Shown: in pieces, positions 8,183 through 16,538 of the stretch
Layout: each line of letters opens with the position of its first letter
Numbering within the stretch: position 1 is the first letter of the stretch
Assembly: GCF_030159955.1 (NCBI RefSeq)
Contig: NZ_BSNK01000002.1
Coordinates: 248,001 to 312,000, forward strand
Origin: Algimonas ampicilliniresistens
GTDB lineage: Bacteria > Pseudomonadota > Alphaproteobacteria > Caulobacterales > Maricaulaceae
Length of the DNA stretch: 64,000 nucleotides
Direction of reading: 5' to 3'
Program-made: the position numbers and the translations under genes
The notes under the pieces: model-generated
Databases searched by the model: none
The model's input: only the letters and a program-made list of their open reading frames with translations
Told to the model about the DNA's origin: nothing

Positions 8183-9445
8183 TTAGCGTTGTCGCCGGCT
8201 CTCATAAATGACCGTCCGTGCGTCAGAAGAGGCGCCAGGAGCCGTATAAGCGGGACCAGAATATGATCGGTTGGGCTGGCCACTTTTGCCAAGCCGGGTT
8301 GTCGTCGCGCCATGCGCATAAGTGCCTTGATAGCCCGACGTGTAACCGGTGGAATAAGCAGGCTGTCTGACCGCCAGAGTCCCATGCGTTACCGCAGGAA
8401 TATGGGTTGTCGTGGCAGTATGCGTCGTCCGATATGTCACAGGCGCGCTGGACTGAACTGTCGTGCGGTGGTGGATCTGTTGTTGATTCTGGCCAACAAG
8501 ATGACCGGACTTATGGATACTCGTCGATGACGATGGATAGACTGTGTGGCCGGAAGATCGGTGCGCGATTCCCGAAGACGCACCCGGTTTACAGACGACA
8601 CGACGCCATTCGTAACGCGATTCAGACACCAATCGACGGCCGTCAACTTGGCCATATTCCGCCGGAACCTCAACATAGGCCTGACCGCCCGGATGGATGA
8701 TGTCTTGTATTTCGATGGACTGATACTCGGCTGGGACCGGCACTTTATGGACGCCGCCCGGATCTGTCACAACTTGCTGCGTGATCGCCTGATAGGCTGG
8801 CGGGACGGGTGTGCGCTGTATCTGCCCGGGACTTGTCATTACTTGACGGGTAACGGTCACACTGTCGCCAGGCTCTTCAACCAAGCACCAGATTTCACAC
8901 ATGGGCCCACATCGGCTTCCGCCAGTTTTACCGTATTGCGTGGTCGAACTATAGCCGCGGCCACCAACGCCAGCGTCGGCAGTTGAATGAATAATATAAC
9001 CTTGTGCACGAAGTTTGGCCGGATTGCCGCGCTTCCAGACCAACCTCGGCGCGCCCGTTTGCACAGTCTCGGTCACAGACTTGAAGTGTGGGTGGCTTAC
9101 GGAGAGCTTGTCATAACCCGGACGGGTCATCACATGTTTAGTCACGGTCGAATAGGTCGGCTGCCGCACAACATAACGCACGCTCGGCTCTTTCACCATA
9201 ATGGACTCGGTCCTCGAGCGCAGTTGCGGTTGCTGCACATGGAGACGTTTATGCGCTTCGCGCGTCACGACACGTTCCGTGGTCCGTTCATATTGAGCGG
9301 GAATTTCGACGCGCGCATAGCATTCACCCACCGCCGGGTTTGGCGGTAGCAGGTCTGGTTTATAGGCAGGCTGCTGCGTTCCAGCGAGCGCAGGGCCAGC
9401 TAGGAGCAGGAATGTTGTGCCTAAAAGGGCGCGGCGGTACGTCAT
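8183..9445 (-). CDS. Secreted repeat protein with VPAEY-type repeats
   Basis: This 420-residue protein has a signal peptide (cleavage near LAGPALAG, about residue 21). The start of the mature part (AVGECYARVEIPAQYE) resembles the periplasmic repeat region seen in some OmpA-related proteins. About eight degenerate repeats of roughly 23 residues follow, with consensus near V-P-x-x-Y-Q-x-x-x-x-Q-V-x-x-x-P-G-G. Examples are PVPPAYQAITQQVVTDPGG and PVPAEYQSIEIQDIIHPGG. A cysteine-bearing insert (SRCGPMCEIWC) sits between repeats four and five. The last quarter is Ser/Thr/His/Gly-rich and probably disordered. No catalytic motif or OmpA peptidoglycan domain is present. A structural envelope role is likely; the exact function is unknown. 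Confidence 0.75.
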   Translation of the reverse strand: MTYRRALLGTTFLLLAGPALAGTQQPAYKPDLLPPNPAVGECYARVEIPAQYERTTERVVTREAHKRLHVQQPQLRSRTESIMVKEPSVRYVVRQPTYSTVTKHVMTRPGYDKLSVSHPHFKSVTETVQTGAPRLVWKRGNPAKLRAQGYIIHSTADAGVGGRGYSSTTQYGKTGGSRCGPMCEIWCLVEEPGDSVTVTRQVMTSPGQIQRTPVPPAYQAITQQVVTDPGGVHKVPVPAEYQSIEIQDIIHPGGQAYVEVPAEYGQVDGRRLVSESRYEWRRVVCKPGASSGIAHRSSGHTVYPSSSTSIHKSGHLVGQNQQQIHHRTTVQSSAPVTYRTTHTATTTHIPAVTHGTLAVRQPAYSTGYTSGYQGTYAHGATTTRLGKSGQPNRSYSGPAYTAPGASSDARTVIYESRRQR

Positions 9446-9509
9446 CTCCGTCCTCCGGACGTGGTGAAGTCAATATGCGACAATTTACCTTGTAAGGTCC
9501 AGACCAAAC

Positions 9510-9863
9510 CTAAGATGAACGACGTCGACTTAATTTCGATAAAACTCTTGAAAAATACGCCCCAAAACTGGCTCCAATCAAATTGGCGACCGCATCGAAT
9601 AGAGAGGCTGTCCGCCCGAAATGCGTGATTCCCTGCGCAATTTCGACGCCGATGCCGAACAAAGCGGCCAATAAAATGACGAAAACCAGTCTTATCTTCG
9701 GCCAACCCAACGCGATGAGAAACGCTAACAGGCCATATGCTAGAAAATGCTGAACCTTGTCGGCATAAAGCGGTCCCTGAAAATCCGTGGCCGGCTCGAG
9801 TGAAAACACGAGTATGGCAATCGCCAGAAGTACAGCCGAAAGTCGAAAAAACCAAATCATCAC
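9510..9863 (-). CDS. VanZ-like family membrane protein
   Basis: This 117-residue protein has about four transmembrane segments. The VanZ-like pattern is visible: DKVQHFLAYGLLAFL, then GVEIAQGITHFGRTASLFDAVANLIGA. The start is GTG at 9863, followed directly by an ATG at 9860 that could equally be used. Outside the teicoplanin-resistance operon, VanZ-like proteins have no firm function, so no resistance role should be inferred. Confidence 0.8.
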   Translation of the reverse strand: MMIWFFRLSAVLLAIAILVFSLEPATDFQGPLYADKVQHFLAYGLLAFLIALGWPKIRLVFVILLAALFGIGVEIAQGITHFGRTASLFDAVANLIGASFGAYFSRVLSKLSRRRSS

Positions 9864-10038
9864 AAGTTGCGCTTTGGCTGTTTGAAACGGCGCTGCAAAG
9901 ACGCAATCTTGTCTGAAATGCGAATTTCATGTTCAGAGATGCCTCCCAATACGCGCGCGATTAAGCTAGAATAGGGTTAAGCCAGGGTAAATGTGGCAAC
10001 TTTGTGGCGAACACGCCAACGAATGATGAGGTCTATGA

Positions 10039-10314
10039 ATGGAATGTCTTAATCCGAAGGACGTCGCCGAGCGATTAGCCGGCTGGACGGGCGGTGATGA
10101 CTTCATCACCAAAGTCTTCAAATTTGACGATTTCGTGCAAGCCTTCGGCTTTATGACTCGGATCGCGATCATCGCTGAAAAAATGGATCATCACCCGGAA
10201 TGGTTCAACGTTTACAACCGTGTCGATGTCACATTGACCACCCATGATGCGGGCGGCGTGACCCAGAAGGACGTGACTTTAGCCGAAGCGATGGAAGCCG
10301 CCGCTTCGTCCTGA
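10039..10314 (+). CDS. phhB: 4a-hydroxytetrahydrobiopterin dehydratase
   Basis: This 91-residue pterin-4a-carbinolamine dehydratase has the characteristic [20 protein letters not shown] block (53-72) and the ending [19 protein letters not shown]. It regenerates the pterin cofactor after aromatic amino acid hydroxylation, in the cytoplasm. No phenylalanine hydroxylase gene is in the window. The length is normal for the family. Confidence 0.92.
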   Translation: MECLNPKDVAERLAGWTGGDDFITKVFKFDDFVQAFGFMTRIAIIAEKMDHHPEWFNVYNRVDVTLTTHDAGGVTQKDVTLAEAMEAAASS

Positions 10315-10387
10315 AACGTAACTAGACGCTGCGTCTAACATATATTGCGCCTTGTTCCCGTTGCACTGCCGCGACAAGAGATCGACC

Positions 10388-12280
10388 ATGTCCAAACTTT
10401 TACGCCTCTCCGCCACGACGGCTCTTTGTAGTCTTGCGCCTTTGTCCATTGCCTCGGCCCAAACCTTAGAGGCCTCGTCCAATACGGAGGTCCGTTCATT
10501 TTCTTGTCCAGAAGGCCGTGTCAGTTTGATTGGAGACACAACGCGCTGCGCCCTATCTGACAGTCTAGATCGGCTAATCACGGATTTTGAAGCTGCAGAG
10601 CTCGTCAACAATCCAATCACGGCGGGGGAAAAAGGCGATCGTGATGCTCTGCGCAGCTTACCCGATGTCAGCGATGCGGCTCGAACGGCGGATTATGATC
10701 GCCTGCAAGCCCTCAAACGCCGGCATACAGCGCTACGCCGTTCGCCTGAATTTTCAGGATTCAATGCGGCACAGCGGCTAAATTACGAGATGATGGACTT
10801 TCTGCTCGATCAACGACAGCGGCTCATTCCGTTCGATTCCTCGCGTATTCCTTTTGTGAACGATTCCGGCTTCTTCAATGAGATGAGCTACGTGTCGCGC
10901 CAGACACAATTCAACCGTGCCAAAGATTTTGAAGATTACGCCGCGCGCCTAACGCAATTGCCACGCTATTTCGCGCAACATCGAGACAACATGCAACGCG
11001 GGATTGATGACGGATTCACGGCCAGCGCAGATATTCTGCCCGGCGTCATCGATGTCGTCAGATCTCTATCGCAAGGGCCCGCGACGGAGCATCCACTCTT
11101 TGCGCCCTTCCTGAATTTTCCTGACACGATCGACGAAACTGAGAGATCCCGTTTGACCGAACTCGGAACGGCTGCGGTCAATATATCTGTCCTGCCCGCT
11201 TATTCCGATTTGCTGAAATTCTTTGAAGAAGTGTATGCCCCCTCGGCTCGCGTCGATGCCGGTGTCGGATCCAGTGAAGAAGGCCGCGACTATTACCGTG
11301 CTCTTGTGCGTAATTTTACGACGCTCGATCTGTCCCCTGACGAAGTCCATGACATTGGCTTGGCTGAAGTGGCGCGCATCCGCACGGAAATGGATACGGT
11401 CATTGAGCAGAGTGGCTTTGACGGCAGCTTTGCGGACTTCCTCGATTTCCTACGCACGGATCCGCAATTCTATGCCCAGTCGGAGCAAGAGCTATTGATG
11501 CGCGCCGCATGGCTAGCAAAACGGATCGACGGCAAAATGCCAGAGTTTTTCGGCACACTACCGCGTCTATCCTATGGCGTGATGAAAGTGCCGGACGAAA
11601 TTGCGAAAAATTATACGACAGGTCGTTATTGGGGCGGATCCCCAGATGCCGGGCGGGCCGGTTTTTATGTCGTCAACACTTACGATCTGGCGATGCGACC
11701 GCTTTATAATCTTCCTGCTTTGACAGCGCATGAGGGCGTACCCGGCCATCATCATCAAATCGCCCTAGCGCAGGAACTGGAAGATATTCCAGATTTTCGG
11801 AAATCGCTTTACGCAACCGCTTTTGGCGAAGGTTGGGGTCTTTATTCGGAGAAACTGGCCGCAGAGATGGGTCTCTACGAAACACCTTATGAACGGTTCG
11901 GGCAGCTGACCTATGAAATGTGGCGCGCCTGCCGTCTGGTGGTCGACACGGGTATGCATTGGAAAGGTTGGTCTCGCGAACAGGCAGAAGCCTGCTTCTT
12001 GGAAAATTCAGCCCTATCGAAGAGCAACATCCGGACCGAGGTCGATCGCTATATCTCTTGGCCGGGACAAGCGCTCGCCTACAAGATTGGGGAGCTGAAA
12101 ATTCTTGAACTTCGTAGCCGGGCCAAAGAGGCGCTGGGCGAGGATTTCGACATTCGCGCCTTCCACGATGCTGTCTTGGAAAATGGGAGCGTCCCACTTT
12201 CAATTCTAGAACGACAGATCGATCGGTTCATCGCTCAAAGCCGCCGCGAAGCGAATGAAGCCCGCGCTACCGACGACTAA
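10388..12280 (+). CDS. DUF885-family exported putative metallohydrolase
   Basis: This 630-residue protein has a signal peptide (cleavage near SIASA-QT, residue 24). The DUF885 signature HEGVPGHHHQ starts at H448 and is followed by AFGEGWGLYSEKLA (E481), giving the His/Glu pattern expected of a zinc site. The C-terminal portion (YISWPGQALAYKIGELKI) is also typical. Members are thought to be peptidase- or esterase-like hydrolases, but few have been tested. The ATG at 10388 is preferred over one 36 bases earlier because it gives a clean signal peptide and a nearby AAGAGA-type ribosome site. Confidence 0.85.
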   Translation: MSKLLRLSATTALCSLAPLSIASAQTLEASSNTEVRSFSCPEGRVSLIGDTTRCALSDSLDRLITDFEAAELVNNPITAGEKGDRDALRSLPDVSDAARTADYDRLQALKRRHTALRRSPEFSGFNAAQRLNYEMMDFLLDQRQRLIPFDSSRIPFVNDSGFFNEMSYVSRQTQFNRAKDFEDYAARLTQLPRYFAQHRDNMQRGIDDGFTASADILPGVIDVVRSLSQGPATEHPLFAPFLNFPDTIDETERSRLTELGTAAVNISVLPAYSDLLKFFEEVYAPSARVDAGVGSSEEGRDYYRALVRNFTTLDLSPDEVHDIGLAEVARIRTEMDTVIEQSGFDGSFADFLDFLRTDPQFYAQSEQELLMRAAWLAKRIDGKMPEFFGTLPRLSYGVMKVPDEIAKNYTTGRYWGGSPDAGRAGFYVVNTYDLAMRPLYNLPALTAHEGVPGHHHQIALAQELEDIPDFRKSLYATAFGEGWGLYSEKLAAEMGLYETPYERFGQLTYEMWRACRLVVDTGMHWKGWSREQAEACFLENSALSKSNIRTEVDRYISWPGQALAYKIGELKILELRSRAKEALGEDFDIRAFHDAVLENGSVPLSILERQIDRFIAQSRREANEARATDD

Positions 12281-12288
12281 ATCCATAT

Positions 12289-12317
12289 AAAAAAAACCGC
12301 CGGAAAAACCGACGGCT
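12289..12317 (-). terminator. Intrinsic terminator (minus strand)
   Basis: Read on the minus strand, a CCGTCGG/CCGGCGG stem with one G-U pair and a five-base loop runs into eight T. It lies about 130 bases downstream of the stop of the first lipoprotein-barrel gene. On the plus strand, downstream of the DUF885 gene, it lacks a U-run. Confidence 0.65.
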
Positions 12318-12408
12318 TAAAACGAAGGAACTCCGACGTCCGGCCCGGACATGCCTTCTTGGAGACATATCGCAAGAACCGGGGCCGGAGCATTCCCAGT
12401 CTAAATAG

Positions 12409-12428
12409 TCCCCGAGGACCCTCGGGGA
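12409..12428 (-). other. GC-rich perfect hairpin in the 3' untranslated region
   Basis: TCCCCGAG and CTCGGGGA form an eight-base perfect stem with a GACC loop, 20 bases after the stop of the 12448-13296 gene. There is no T-run, so it is more likely an mRNA 3'-stability element than a terminator. The real terminator appears about 100 bases further on. Confidence 0.5.
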
Positions 12429-12447
12429 TCTAATCAGGTGAGATCCT

Positions 12448-13296
12448 CTAGAAGCGGTAACGACCGCGAAGCATCAGCGGCACAGATACGCGTGAACCGT
12501 CATTGTTCAGTCCTTGGAACTTACCAGGACCGAAGGCAGACCCGCCATCACGTCCACCCGTCCAACGGATGCCGCTTTCGATGCCGACTGTGCTGTAGCG
12601 TGTCAGCGGTGTTTCCAGTCCGACCAGACCAGCTGCCGTTGGAACCCAACCCGAGTCGCTGAACGCGAGCGTGCCTGTTCCGATTGCAGCACCACCCTTA
12701 GTCGCGTTTTCCATGAAAATGGCATCTTGGTAAGCGGCACCGACGCGGCCCTCAACATAGGGACGGACAGTCCGGATCAGTGGAGCACCGGTTGGATTGA
12801 AATATTGACGCAAACCAAGCTCGACGCCGGTTGACTTATAATCTGACATTGACCCTGCGAAAGCATCACCATCGATTGTGCCAAAGTTTTGGATCCCAGC
12901 GCTTTCAGCCTCGTCAAGGAAGGCCATCGCAGTGACTTTTCTGTTTGGCGACAATGCATAAGAACCGCCCAATTCGTAACGAATGCCGTCTTCGTAAGCA
13001 TCTTCGAAACCAACGTTAGGAACATTCGCATTGACGTATGTCGCTTCGTCACCCGTCACAATGTCGCCACCAACATTGTAAGACTTGCCGATGCCGCCTT
13101 CAATATTGAAACGGGACAGGCAATTGCCATTAGCCAGCGCAACATGTTGCGGGCCACAGCCTCGTGGCGTTGGGTTCGTGTAACCACTATAACCCGACGA
13201 TTGATAACCGGAGCTATGTCCCCCGATACCTAAAAAGGAGCACCCCGAAAGTGATATGGCGGCGACCCCAAGAAGCAGTTTGCGCATGATCTTCAT
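12448..13296 (-). CDS. Lipoprotein with C-terminal outer-membrane beta-barrel, paralogue 1 of 3
   Basis: This 282-residue protein has a lipobox (LSGCSFLG, Cys at residue 19). A short Gly/Ser/Tyr-rich linker is followed by a domain of alternating hydrophobic strands that ends VPLMLRGRYRF. A terminal Phe after a strand is the usual BAM insertion signal. The strand pattern GVELGLRQYFNP, PYVEGRVGAAYQD, GVESGIRWTGGRD recurs in the two genes immediately upstream, so all three are paralogues. No named family was recognised. A start nine bases later (MRKLLLG) is an alternative. The lipid anchor plus barrel combination is unusual. A minus-strand terminator follows at 12289. Confidence 0.7.
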   Translation of the reverse strand: MKIMRKLLLGVAAISLSGCSFLGIGGHSSGYQSSGYSGYTNPTPRGCGPQHVALANGNCLSRFNIEGGIGKSYNVGGDIVTGDEATYVNANVPNVGFEDAYEDGIRYELGGSYALSPNRKVTAMAFLDEAESAGIQNFGTIDGDAFAGSMSDYKSTGVELGLRQYFNPTGAPLIRTVRPYVEGRVGAAYQDAIFMENATKGGAAIGTGTLAFSDSGWVPTAAGLVGLETPLTRYSTVGIESGIRWTGGRDGGSAFGPGKFQGLNNDGSRVSVPLMLRGRYRF

Positions 13297-13437
13297 CCCT
13301 GATCCGTCAGTCCCGGAACGGCACTATGCCACTGGAACCATCTCTTACGAGCCCAACCTTGCAACACGTGTGCCAGACTGTGCCGGAATGAATCAGTTTC
13401 TTGAATTTTTTTCATGATCGACAGTGTCTTCGCCCAT

Positions 13438-13471
13438 GAAAAAGCCCGCTCCAGTCAACTGAAGCGGGCTA
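13438..13471 (-). terminator. Intrinsic terminator of lipoprotein-barrel paralogue 2
   Basis: On the minus strand, AGCCCGCT pairs with AGCGGGCT across a loop, followed by five T. It lies about 24 bases after the stop codon at 13495. Confidence 0.85.
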
Positions 13472-13494
13472 ATACGCTGAAATACTAGATATTT

Positions 13495-14820
13495 TTAGAA
13501 GGCCAAACGACCTCGCAAGGTCAATGGAATTGTTACCCGATCTTCTGACGGAGCGCCTGAATCCATGCTCCCGCGCCAGCGTACGCCGGATTCTATACCA
13601 ATTGCAGCCCGTGGACTGACCGCCATTTCTGCGCCGAGTGTTGCAGCGGCTGTTGGGCTCCATCCGCTATCGACGAAGCGGCGGGTACCGTAGAAACTGC
13701 CATCATCATTGAAGGTCTGGGTGAATTGGACGTCATTATTGTGCGTAAAGCCCCCTGACGCGCCGACATAGGGACGGAAGCTAGGGTCATGACCGACATA
13801 TTGGCGCACACCGCCTTCAATCGTGGTCAGTTCTAAGTCAGAAAAAGTCCCGTCCAATTCGCGCGGGGCGGTTCCTGGCTGCGGCGTAAACACCCCACCT
13901 GCCCACGTGCCGGGCTCAACAGTCGTATAGCTCTCAACGGTCTGACCTTCAGACTGGCTATGGCTGATCGAACCCAAGAGCGTGGTGCTCGGAGAGATGT
14001 CTTTAGCCAATGCTAGACCAATAGTCTTTGCATTGCCGAAAGCGTCATCATAGCCGATCGGATCAATTTCGCCGACACGTGTGTCGATGGTGAAGTCTCC
14101 ATCTGGAGGTCCATCAGATTTCTTTGTGAAAATTTCACCCGAGGAATTCAGCTCAGTCCCAACAAACACTTCGAGACCGAACGGCATCGCACTGCCGCCA
14201 CTGACACGACCGCCACCACAGCAGATGGGCTGCCGGACTTGCGGGACCAAATAGGGCGCTGGATAAGGTTGCGGCACATAGATCGGCGCGCCCACGACAG
14301 TCTGGACGCCAGCGCCTTGGCCGTAAGGGGCTTGGCCATATTGACCGGAAATTTGCTGCGTGCTGACTGCGGCACCATAGGGTGCGGCGGCGCCCAGCGT
14401 CGTTGCTGTGGCTTGATATCCGCCCGCCACTGTTGCGCCGGCCCCATTAAAGCCGGCCATGTTCGGCGCCGCCATCTGAGCGTTCATTCCATAGGACTGA
14501 GCGGCGTAACCTTGAGCCATAGCCTGACCGGGCATGCCTTGAGCCGAGGCCATTTGAGGCGCATAACCCTGAGCCCCATAGCCCTGAGCGCCATAGGCTT
14601 GCGCGCCATATTGGGCTCCATAGTGTTGACCGCCATAGACGCCGCCTACACATCCCACGCCGCCTTGCGCATAACCGTATTGATAGCCTGTCTGCTGATG
14701 GCCGTAACTGGCCGCGCCAGCATTATAACATCCGGGTTGTGCCGTATAATGGCCGCTCCCGCCCAACCAGGAACATCCCGATATTGCTGCTGCCGAAAGT
14801 GCTAGAACTGCGAGCCGCAT
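13495..14820 (-). CDS. Lipoprotein with C-terminal outer-membrane beta-barrel, paralogue 2 of 3
   Basis: This 441-residue protein has a lipobox (AISGCSWLG, Cys 16). A long low-complexity Tyr/Gly/Ala/Gln region (about 17-200) contains repeated YGAQ units, then PQ-rich sequence and two adjacent Cys (PICCGGG). The C-terminal part (about 215-441) is a beta-barrel-like domain ending VTIPLTLRGRLAF. It shares the VRQYVG, PYVGASGGFT, DSGWSPTAAATLG and GIESGVRW blocks with its neighbours. A perfect AAGGAGG seven bases before the ATG suggests strong translation. It has its own terminator. Function is unknown; an abundant envelope protein is likely. Confidence 0.7.
   Translation of the reverse strand: MRLAVLALSAAAISGCSWLGGSGHYTAQPGCYNAGAASYGHQQTGYQYGYAQGGVGCVGGVYGGQHYGAQYGAQAYGAQGYGAQGYAPQMASAQGMPGQAMAQGYAAQSYGMNAQMAAPNMAGFNGAGATVAGGYQATATTLGAAAPYGAAVSTQQISGQYGQAPYGQGAGVQTVVGAPIYVPQPYPAPYLVPQVRQPICCGGGRVSGGSAMPFGLEVFVGTELNSSGEIFTKKSDGPPDGDFTIDTRVGEIDPIGYDDAFGNAKTIGLALAKDISPSTTLLGSISHSQSEGQTVESYTTVEPGTWAGGVFTPQPGTAPRELDGTFSDLELTTIEGGVRQYVGHDPSFRPYVGASGGFTHNNDVQFTQTFNDDGSFYGTRRFVDSGWSPTAAATLGAEMAVSPRAAIGIESGVRWRGSMDSGAPSEDRVTIPLTLRGRLAF
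14559..14640. repeat. Short tandem coding repeat (YGAQ units)
   Basis: Degenerate 12-18-base units encode a run of about five YGAQ/YGAQG motifs in the linker of lipoprotein-barrel paralogue 2. The units differ at synonymous positions, so the repeat is old rather than a recent slippage product. Confidence 0.7.
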
Positions 14821-14930
14821 CCGCCGGCCTCCTTCAGGTCGCTATTCCGCCGCAAAGACGCGTCGAAACAGTTTCATTTCAGTCCGCATTAACCCTAACA
14901 GGCTTAAGAAAAGGTTCTCAAACACCGAAC

Positions 14931-14956
14931 AAAGCCTTAACAACACAAGGCTTTTT
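14931..14956 (-). terminator. Probable terminator of lipoprotein-barrel paralogue 3
   Basis: AAAGCCTT and AAGGCTTT form an eight-base perfect stem with an eight-base loop, about 25 bases after the stop at 14980. The U-run on the minus strand is weak (TTTGTT), so efficiency is uncertain. Confidence 0.5.
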
Positions 14957-14979
14957 GCCACTGAGGCGGGGTTGGTTGC

Positions 14980-16320
14980 CTAAAAGTTGAAGCTACCGCG
15001 CAGGGTCATAGGCACAGCAATATTTGTGTCGCCTTTAGTACCATTGGCATAATCGCGCGCGCCTTCGACACGTAAACCTGTCTCAAAGGCAAACGCCGTC
15101 TTGGGTGTTACCTGCCACTCAACACCCGCCTTCAGACTACCCGACGGCACCCATTGAGATTCATATAAATCAACAGTGCGGGTCGTCGGTGTCGCGGGAT
15201 TGGCATCAAGATCATATCCCGCAACATCCAGATCATAATACTCATTGGCCGGATCATTATAGACAGATGAGTAGGATAATTGGCGCTGATCGATGGTGAA
15301 GGACACGTCATTATAGCGTGATGCCCCGGCCGATGCGCTCACAAACGGTGTAACCGTACGACCGGTCGACTGACCGGCAACAGGGTTGAAGTAGAGACGT
15401 CCCCCGGCTTCCAGATCGATCCGCTCCATATCGGAGAAGTCATAGGAATACTCGGTGATCAGCTGTTCCGTATTAAAGACGGTTCCTGTGGATGTTCCGA
15501 CCAGCACCCCACTTTCATAAAACTGATTGGTCGTGCGCTCGTAAACTGTGCCTTCGATTGAGGCTGTATCGCCGCTGTTACCCTCAGACCGGGTGTATCC
15601 GGCGCGCGCAAATACGGTCGCCCGGTCGCCGAGGATAAATTCGCCACCTACGCCGATTGTCGACGGAACCGACCAAGCGTCATCAAGCGAGATGGACGGC
15701 ATCGAAGTTTCATCCCATTTTTCGGGAGTGGTCGGTAAGCGGGAATTGACGAAATATTCTTGTGTAGAGATCTGACCATCCGTGATCGACCCGCTTACAA
15801 TCGTCTCATTATAGACGTCAGGGTCATAGCCTGTGAGCGGCTGCACTGGGAACTTCCCGTAATCGAGCACATTCCCAGAAATGCTATGCTCAGCTCCGAG
15901 GTCGAGAAAGCCACGGAAGTTCGGCCGTCTCAGGCGTGGACCACGCGCGACCTGTTGCGCGGGAGCATGAACATTGCCGGACGCATGGCTACCATAGCCG
16001 CCCGTTGCGTACTGGGCCTGTGACTGATCATAGGCCGACGGATTACCGAACTGCGGTTGTTGCGGAAAACCACCCGCATAAGAATTGGCGCCTGGCGTCG
16101 CGACTGAGACCTGAGAGGGATGGCAGCCCGGTGGGATCGGGGCCTGAGCATAGGGGATTTGGCAAGGGTCGGAAAAGCCCGCACTAGCCGTCCCCGATGA
16201 TCCCGCATAATAGCCCTGCGACGGTCCACTAAAGACACCGCCGAGCGTATCACCAAAACCACCTATATAAGAGCAACCGGACAGGAGCGCCGCCGACAAA
16301 GCCAATCCTGCAAGACGCAT
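14980..16320 (-). CDS. Lipoprotein with C-terminal outer-membrane beta-barrel, paralogue 3 of 3
   Basis: This 446-residue protein has a lipobox (LLSGCSYIGG, Cys 16), a Gly/Ser/Gln/Pro linker (about 20-130) and a barrel-like domain. The domain starts near RRPNFRGFLDLGAEHS and ends VPMTLRGSFNF. Shared blocks with the two downstream genes include the PFVSASAGASRYND-type strand, SQWVPSGSLKAGVEW and the final VP-TLRG-F. The three genes lie head to tail in the same direction with separate hairpins, pointing to tandem duplication and divergence. No enzyme motif is seen. The ribosome site is GGGGGA. Confidence 0.7.
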   Translation of the reverse strand: MRLAGLALSAALLSGCSYIGGFGDTLGGVFSGPSQGYYAGSSGTASAGFSDPCQIPYAQAPIPPGCHPSQVSVATPGANSYAGGFPQQPQFGNPSAYDQSQAQYATGGYGSHASGNVHAPAQQVARGPRLRRPNFRGFLDLGAEHSISGNVLDYGKFPVQPLTGYDPDVYNETIVSGSITDGQISTQEYFVNSRLPTTPEKWDETSMPSISLDDAWSVPSTIGVGGEFILGDRATVFARAGYTRSEGNSGDTASIEGTVYERTTNQFYESGVLVGTSTGTVFNTEQLITEYSYDFSDMERIDLEAGGRLYFNPVAGQSTGRTVTPFVSASAGASRYNDVSFTIDQRQLSYSSVYNDPANEYYDLDVAGYDLDANPATPTTRTVDLYESQWVPSGSLKAGVEWQVTPKTAFAFETGLRVEGARDYANGTKGDTNIAVPMTLRGSFNF

Positions 16321-16538
16321 AACGTCCCCCGCCTAGTCAAAAAACAGGCGGGCAGACCCCGCCATGGTTAATGGCTTGTGGCGCGTCTTGCTTAACAAGC
16401 GGTTTAGCTCAGAACAATTCGCTACGCGATTGTTTGACCCCCTCAGTCAGGCGCGCCAGTCGAATGACACAGATCGACTGAAGGATTGAACCTCCGCCCG
16501 CTTGACGGCATCGGGACACGGGGGCATCGCCTGTCGCC

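Noticed and set aside
9510-9863. VanZ-like protein as part of a glycopeptide resistance cluster
   Set aside because: No vanA/vanH/vanX-like genes nearby; VanZ-like proteins are widespread without resistance roles.
9442-9930. Minus-strand open frame of 162 codons covering the VanZ-like gene
   Set aside because: It is another frame of the VanZ-like gene, which has clear family motifs and hydrophobic segments; the longer frame has neither.
12289-12317. Hairpin as terminator of the plus-strand DUF885 gene
   Set aside because: On the plus strand the stem is followed by CTTAAAAC rather than T's and contains an A-C mismatch; on the minus strand it has a G-U pair and eight T.
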